A stretch of 7,195 nt of DNA from Spirochaetaceae bacterium (lineage in GTDB: Bacteria; Spirochaetota; Spirochaetia; Treponematales; Breznakiellaceae): assembly GCA_031269165.1 (NCBI GenBank), contig JAISZQ010000343.1, positions 1 to 7,195 of the forward strand. Direction: 5' to 3'. A program made the position numbers and the translations under genes. Shown piece by piece: positions 4,132 to 7,195 of this stretch. Every line of letters begins with the position of its first letter. Position 1 is the stretch's first letter. The notes under the pieces are model-generated. The model was not told the origin of the DNA. It did not search any database and worked only from the letters and a program-made list of their open reading frames with translations.

Positions 4132-6928
4132 CGCCGCCTCCCAGAAGATAATCAATGTCTTCCGCATTAAATTTCCGCAACGATCCGGCATCGTCCGACA
4201 GTACCGACGCGACAAGTTCCCGTTTGCGTGTCTGCAACTCCAAAATGCGCTCCTCGATGGTATCCCGCGCAATGAGTTTATAGCAAAAGACCGGGTTGGT
4301 CTGCCCGATACGGTGCGCCCGGTCAACGGCCTGCGTCTCGGCGGCGGCGTTCCACCACGGATCCATGATAAAAATATAGTCCGCTGCCGTCAGATTCAGG
4401 CCTGTGCCGCCCGTTTTCAGCGTCATCACGAAGACCTTCACCGCGCTTTCGGTCTGGAACCGGCGGACAAGGGTCTGGCGGTCGGACGTGTCCCCGGTCA
4501 TCGTTAAGTTGCCGATACCGTGCGCGGTGAGATCGGCGGAGATGAACCGCACACCGGCAAGAAAATTCGTAAATATGATGCATTTATGACCGTTTTCGCA
4601 GAGTTCCACGACCTTTTCCTGCAAATACTGCCGTTTCGCCGACATATTTTCGATGTCGCCCGACGATTCGGGTACCGCCGCGATTTGCCGCAACAGCGTC
4701 AATGCCTTAAATATGACAAAAGATGCCTCGTTAAAAGGCTTTTCTTTCAACAACTTGAAAAACAGTTCTTTCATTTCGACTCTCTTTTGATGGTAATACC
4801 GGAGATGTTCTTCGTCCAAGTCGATATACACGGTTTCCTCGCTCTTCGGCGGCAGGTCTTTCAGCACGGCGCGTTTCAAGCGGCGCAGTACAAAGGGTTC
4901 TATCCGCCGTTTCAAATCCAGCAGAGCAGTCTCGTTGCCGTCAGTTTGAATCGGCGTTAAATATTTAAAGGCAAACTCCTCCCGCGAACCGAAAAAGCCG
5001 GGAAGGAGAAACCGGAAGAGGCTGTACAAGTCCATGAGATTGTTTTCTATCGGCGTTCCGCTTATGGCGATCCGGTTCCGCGCCTTCAGGCGCACCACGC
5101 TCATCGTTGTCCGCGTGGAAAGATTTTTAATCGCCTGAGCCTCGTCCAGTATGAGATAGAGAAACTCGACTTTGGCAAGCTCGGCAAAATCCCTTTGCAG
5201 GGTTATATACGAGGTAAGGATGATGGAAAACCCGTCCTGTTTCAGATGCACCGTGTCGCGATTCTGCCCATAGTGCACGATAAACGGCAGTTCCGGGGCA
5301 AACTTTTCCAGTTCGGCGGCCCAGTTGAACACCAGCGATTTCGTACAGAGAATCATCACCTTGCCTGTGGCGTTCTGCTGAAAGACATTTTTCAAAAGCG
5401 AGATGATCTGCACGGTCTTACCGAGACCCATCTCATCCGCAAGACACGCGCCCATCTGGTACCGGCTCAGATAGATTAACCACTTCACGCCTTCTTCCTG
5501 ATAGGGCCTGAGTTTTCCGTTTGCGATGGACAAATCGGGCTTCATCTCGGCAATCAAATGATAGTTGGCAAAAAACTTTCTCGCCTCGGCCCACGCCGCG
5601 CCCTCCACGGATACCACATCGTCCTGTTCCAGAAACGCCAGGTCAAACCGCGAAACTTGCACCTCCTCGCCCTTGAGCCGGGAAATGAGCCTTGAAAGCC
5701 GGTCCATCGTCTTCTTGTCGGGAATCCCTTTCACCCCGTCAAGGAGTGTAACGCAGGCTGATCTCTTGTACTCCTCCATGAAAGACGCGAACGAAAAGTG
5801 TGCGCCCTCGAATTCGACATCCCCCTCGCCCACGAGAAAATCGGTCCCCAATCCGGCGGAAATGCGGAGTTTCGGTTTTCCCAGCCGTATCTTGTACGAG
5901 GCCAGAACCTGCGTTTCCAGCAGGACAAAACGCTCGGCAAGGTCCAGTATCTTGTCGCCGATAAAACGCGCCGCAAACGCGGGTTCCAGAATAAAACGCC
6001 CCTTTTCCTCGTAAACCTTGTCGTTGGCTTCCTTTGGCCTGCCTTTGTGGCTGTTGCTTACTTTGTTGCTCCGGTACAACATTTCACGGAACATATCACC
6101 GGGCGAATCGGCGAAAACAATCTCGGACACGCGAATAACTTTTTTCTCCGCAATCAGTTCCGCCGCCGTCACGATTCGCTCGTTTTCCAGAAACTCAGGC
6201 GGAAACGCCCGAAGATAATTCAGCGGGCGGACGTGCAGATAGTTGTATTTGTCAATCTCCATGAAGACCAGCGCGGGGAGCGCCCTGACCGCGTGAGCCT
6301 TCTCCACCGTCCAATCCTCGTACAAAACCGCCAGATTGGGAACCCTCGACAGGGCAAGCGACAGAAACACCGGCAAGTCGGCTTTTTTTACCGCCATCGT
6401 CCCGTCAAACGGGTACTGGAGCGCGTCCTGACCCACATATTCGGTCTCATAGAGAAAGCCGCCGCTTAACGCCAGAGACGGCGAAAGCAAAAAAAAGTTC
6501 TCCGCCTCCACCGCGCCCTCGTTGTTGGCAAGGCAGTATTTCGTGGCAAGATTCACGGCATCATACCGATGCCCGGTCTCGACATCGCCCGTTTTATTGA
6601 CCGCCAAAGCGCACCGGTACACGCCTTCTTTCTGCCGCACCAGCTTCCCGTCCGCATCGAAAAGAACACCCGCCTCGGCGGCAAGCCGCACCAGCGCGGG
6701 CGGCGGATCCGCGATAGCCATCCACTGCCGCTCCCAAAACGAGACCCTCCCCTGCCGCGTCTGATACAGCGTCATAAATTCCCGCGCAACCGTACGCAAC
6801 ACCCCTGAGAATTTCCGGTAATCCAAGTCTTTTTCGGCGGTTTTAGGATTCGCCGCCCTAAGAGCGACTCCTTCTTCCGTGCGGTCTATCACCAACGCTG
6901 CCTGACTATTGTTCAAACGATTCACCAA
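4124..6928 (-). CDS. SNF2-family ATP-dependent DNA translocase/helicase-like ATPase
   Basis: This 934-residue SF2 ATPase of the bacterial SNF2 group is expected to move along double-stranded DNA using ATP and to remodel protein-DNA complexes, not to unwind strands. All motor motifs are present: LRPYQEEGVKWL (473-484), Walker A DEMGLGKT (498-505), DEAQ (595-598), SGTPIENNLMDLYSLF (623-638), KCIIFTNF (782-789), TGGTGLNLTAAD (839-850), DPWWN (856-860) and QAVDRAHRIGQT with both arginines (866-877). The ~460 residues before the motor are not a domain I can name. Residues 353-415 resemble the segment preceding the motor in other bacterial SNF2 proteins. No zinc-binding SWIM motif is visible. The first usable start after the upstream stop (6964-6962) is TTG 6928, or GTG 6925, with only a weak GGGGA site (6940-6936), so translation initiation looks poor. 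The gene heads an operon with the 613-residue partner. Its cellular role (repair, transcription recycling or defence) cannot be decided here. Confidence 0.95.
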   Translation of the reverse strand: MVNRLNNSQAALVIDRTEEGVALRAANPKTAEKDLDYRKFSGVLRTVAREFMTLYQTRQGRVSFWERQWMAIADPPPALVRLAAEAGVLFDADGKLVRQKEGVYRCALAVNKTGDVETGHRYDAVNLATKYCLANNEGAVEAENFFLLSPSLALSGGFLYETEYVGQDALQYPFDGTMAVKKADLPVFLSLALSRVPNLAVLYEDWTVEKAHAVRALPALVFMEIDKYNYLHVRPLNYLRAFPPEFLENERIVTAAELIAEKKVIRVSEIVFADSPGDMFREMLYRSNKVSNSHKGRPKEANDKVYEEKGRFILEPAFAARFIGDKILDLAERFVLLETQVLASYKIRLGKPKLRISAGLGTDFLVGEGDVEFEGAHFSFASFMEEYKRSACVTLLDGVKGIPDKKTMDRLSRLISRLKGEEVQVSRFDLAFLEQDDVVSVEGAAWAEARKFFANYHLIAEMKPDLSIANGKLRPYQEEGVKWLIYLSRYQMGACLADEMGLGKTVQIISLLKNVFQQNATGKVMILCTKSLVFNWAAELEKFAPELPFIVHYGQNRDTVHLKQDGFSIILTSYITLQRDFAELAKVEFLYLILDEAQAIKNLSTRTTMSVVRLKARNRIAISGTPIENNLMDLYSLFRFLLPGFFGSREEFAFKYLTPIQTDGNETALLDLKRRIEPFVLRRLKRAVLKDLPPKSEETVYIDLDEEHLRYYHQKRVEMKELFFKLLKEKPFNEASFVIFKALTLLRQIAAVPESSGDIENMSAKRQYLQEKVVELCENGHKCIIFTNFLAGVRFISADLTAHGIGNLTMTGDTSDRQTLVRRFQTESAVKVFVMTLKTGGTGLNLTAADYIFIMDPWWNAAAETQAVDRAHRIGQTNPVFCYKLIARDTIEERILELQTRKRELVASVLSDDAGSLRKFNAEDIDYLLGGGDA

Positions 6929-6960
6929 TGACGCATCCCCAATGATTTTGTTCGCTGAAA

Positions 6961-6990
6961 ACTATACGCCAAATCACGGGAAAAGCGCAA
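6961..6990 (-). promoter_or_regulatory. Possible promoter of the SNF2 operon
   Basis: On the minus strand, TTGCGC (6990-6985; three of six consensus bases) is followed after 18 bases by TATAGT (6966-6961; five of six). This would start transcription near 6954, just before the weak ribosome binding site and the TTG/GTG start. The -35 is poor, so the assignment is tentative. It is the best candidate between the gene and the right inverted repeat. Confidence 0.35.
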
Positions 6991-7055
6991 GCCCTTTATC
7001 ACAGGCTTGATTACAGGCATGGTAACCACAAACAGCGCGATCGGAGCACCGCCTT

Positions 7056-7110
7056 AGAGCCTGTTCAAAATCTCAACAAAAGGGGGAATCGGCAAGTTGC
7101 CGCGCCTTCC
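7056..7110 (-). repeat. Long inverted repeat, right copy
   Basis: This is the inverted partner of 1627-1686. AGAGCCTGTTCAAAATCTC (7056-7074) is the exact reverse complement of 1668-1686, and 7087-7110 (ending GCGCCTTCC) matches the outer 24 bases of the left copy at 22 of 24 positions. The run between them is five G instead of eleven. Together the copies bracket the HD gene and the SNF2 operon. I see no coding potential in it. Confidence 0.85.
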
Positions 7111-7195
7111 ACTGTCAACAACTTAAGCCAATGGAATATAAGAGTGGTCAACGGATCACACAGATTTTTAGTTTTTTTGTCCGCGAATGTACGCG
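7111..7195. other. Right flank beyond the inverted repeat
   Basis: There is no gene here. GGAATATAAGAG (7133-7144) is the exact reverse complement of 1683-1694, which directly continues the left inverted-repeat copy. On the right it is separated from the repeat by 22 bases. The last ~30 bases (TTTTTTTGTCCGCGAATG) resemble a type of dispersed intergenic repeat seen in several phyla, but the element runs off the window. Confidence 0.4.

Noticed and set aside
4132..4326. A 65-codon N-terminal extension of the SNF2 partner
   Set aside because: The frame is open, but it overlaps the SNF2 motor coding region deeply. The ATG at 4131 has a proper ribosome binding site and the classic stop/start overlap.
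5798..6469. A 223-codon plus-strand frame
   Set aside because: It is antisense to the N-terminal half of the SNF2 gene, is rich in Arg, Gln and Phe without domain features, and is a shadow frame.
1627..7110. A complete composite transposon or defence island of a named type (for example DISARM, which includes an SNF2 protein)
   Set aside because: No transposase or integrase is seen and no target-site duplication is visible next to the repeats. The methyltransferase and phospholipase-D-type partners expected of DISARM are absent.
1..7195. tRNA, rRNA, CRISPR array or riboswitch
   Set aside because: No cloverleaf, conserved rRNA segment or regularly spaced repeat was seen on either strand by eye. 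Faint RNA structures could be missed without a covariance search.

Overview
The window is bacterial chromosomal DNA that looks moderately GC-rich by eye. It combines a compact intact three-gene core with a repeat-rich, decaying flank. The lineage cannot be fixed from the sequence. An Rpn/PD-(D/E)XK-type gene remnant, a dispersed repeat whose minus strand reads VIASEAKQS, GC-rich intergenic palindromes and long G/C homopolymers would fit a host-associated, repeat-rich bacterium such as a gut spirochaete (Treponema-like). That is a low-confidence inference.

Layout. Positions 1-306 hold no convincing gene but contain several short direct and inverted repeats. Positions 307-486 (minus strand) hold a well-formed promoter, a leader hairpin, a ribosome binding site and a 32-codon reading frame that runs through a 12-G tract. 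This may be a small phase-variable gene or the head of a lost one. Positions 616-1427 (minus) are an Rpn-family nuclease/putative transposase pseudogene. It has lost its N-terminus and carries a frameshift at a 5-base homopolymer. Positions 1428-1686 are a block of unrelated repeats: a VIASEAKQS-type dispersed repeat, a GC-rich hairpin, a perfect 40-bp palindrome, and a ~60-bp element that recurs inverted at 7056-7110.

The intact core lies between these two inverted copies. On the plus strand, 1777-2352 encodes a small HD-superfamily hydrolase behind a good extended -10 promoter. Convergent to it, on the minus strand, is a two-gene operon. A 934-residue SNF2-family DNA translocase (6928-4124) comes first, followed by a 613-residue protein (4131-2290) whose start overlaps the translocase stop by 8 bases. 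The C-terminal third of the second protein resembles the XPB/Ssl2-like helicase-associated domain.

How the parts fit. The translationally coupled pair is most simply read as an ATP-driven double-stranded-DNA translocase and a dedicated partner. The HD enzyme overlaps the operon tail by 63 bases but is transcribed the other way, so a functional link is not shown. No transposase, integrase, tRNA, rRNA or CRISPR array is visible. The strongest leads are the SNF2 plus XPB-N-like pair, the outward-facing inverted repeats around the core, the perfect palindrome, and the promoter-driven frame with the G12 tract.
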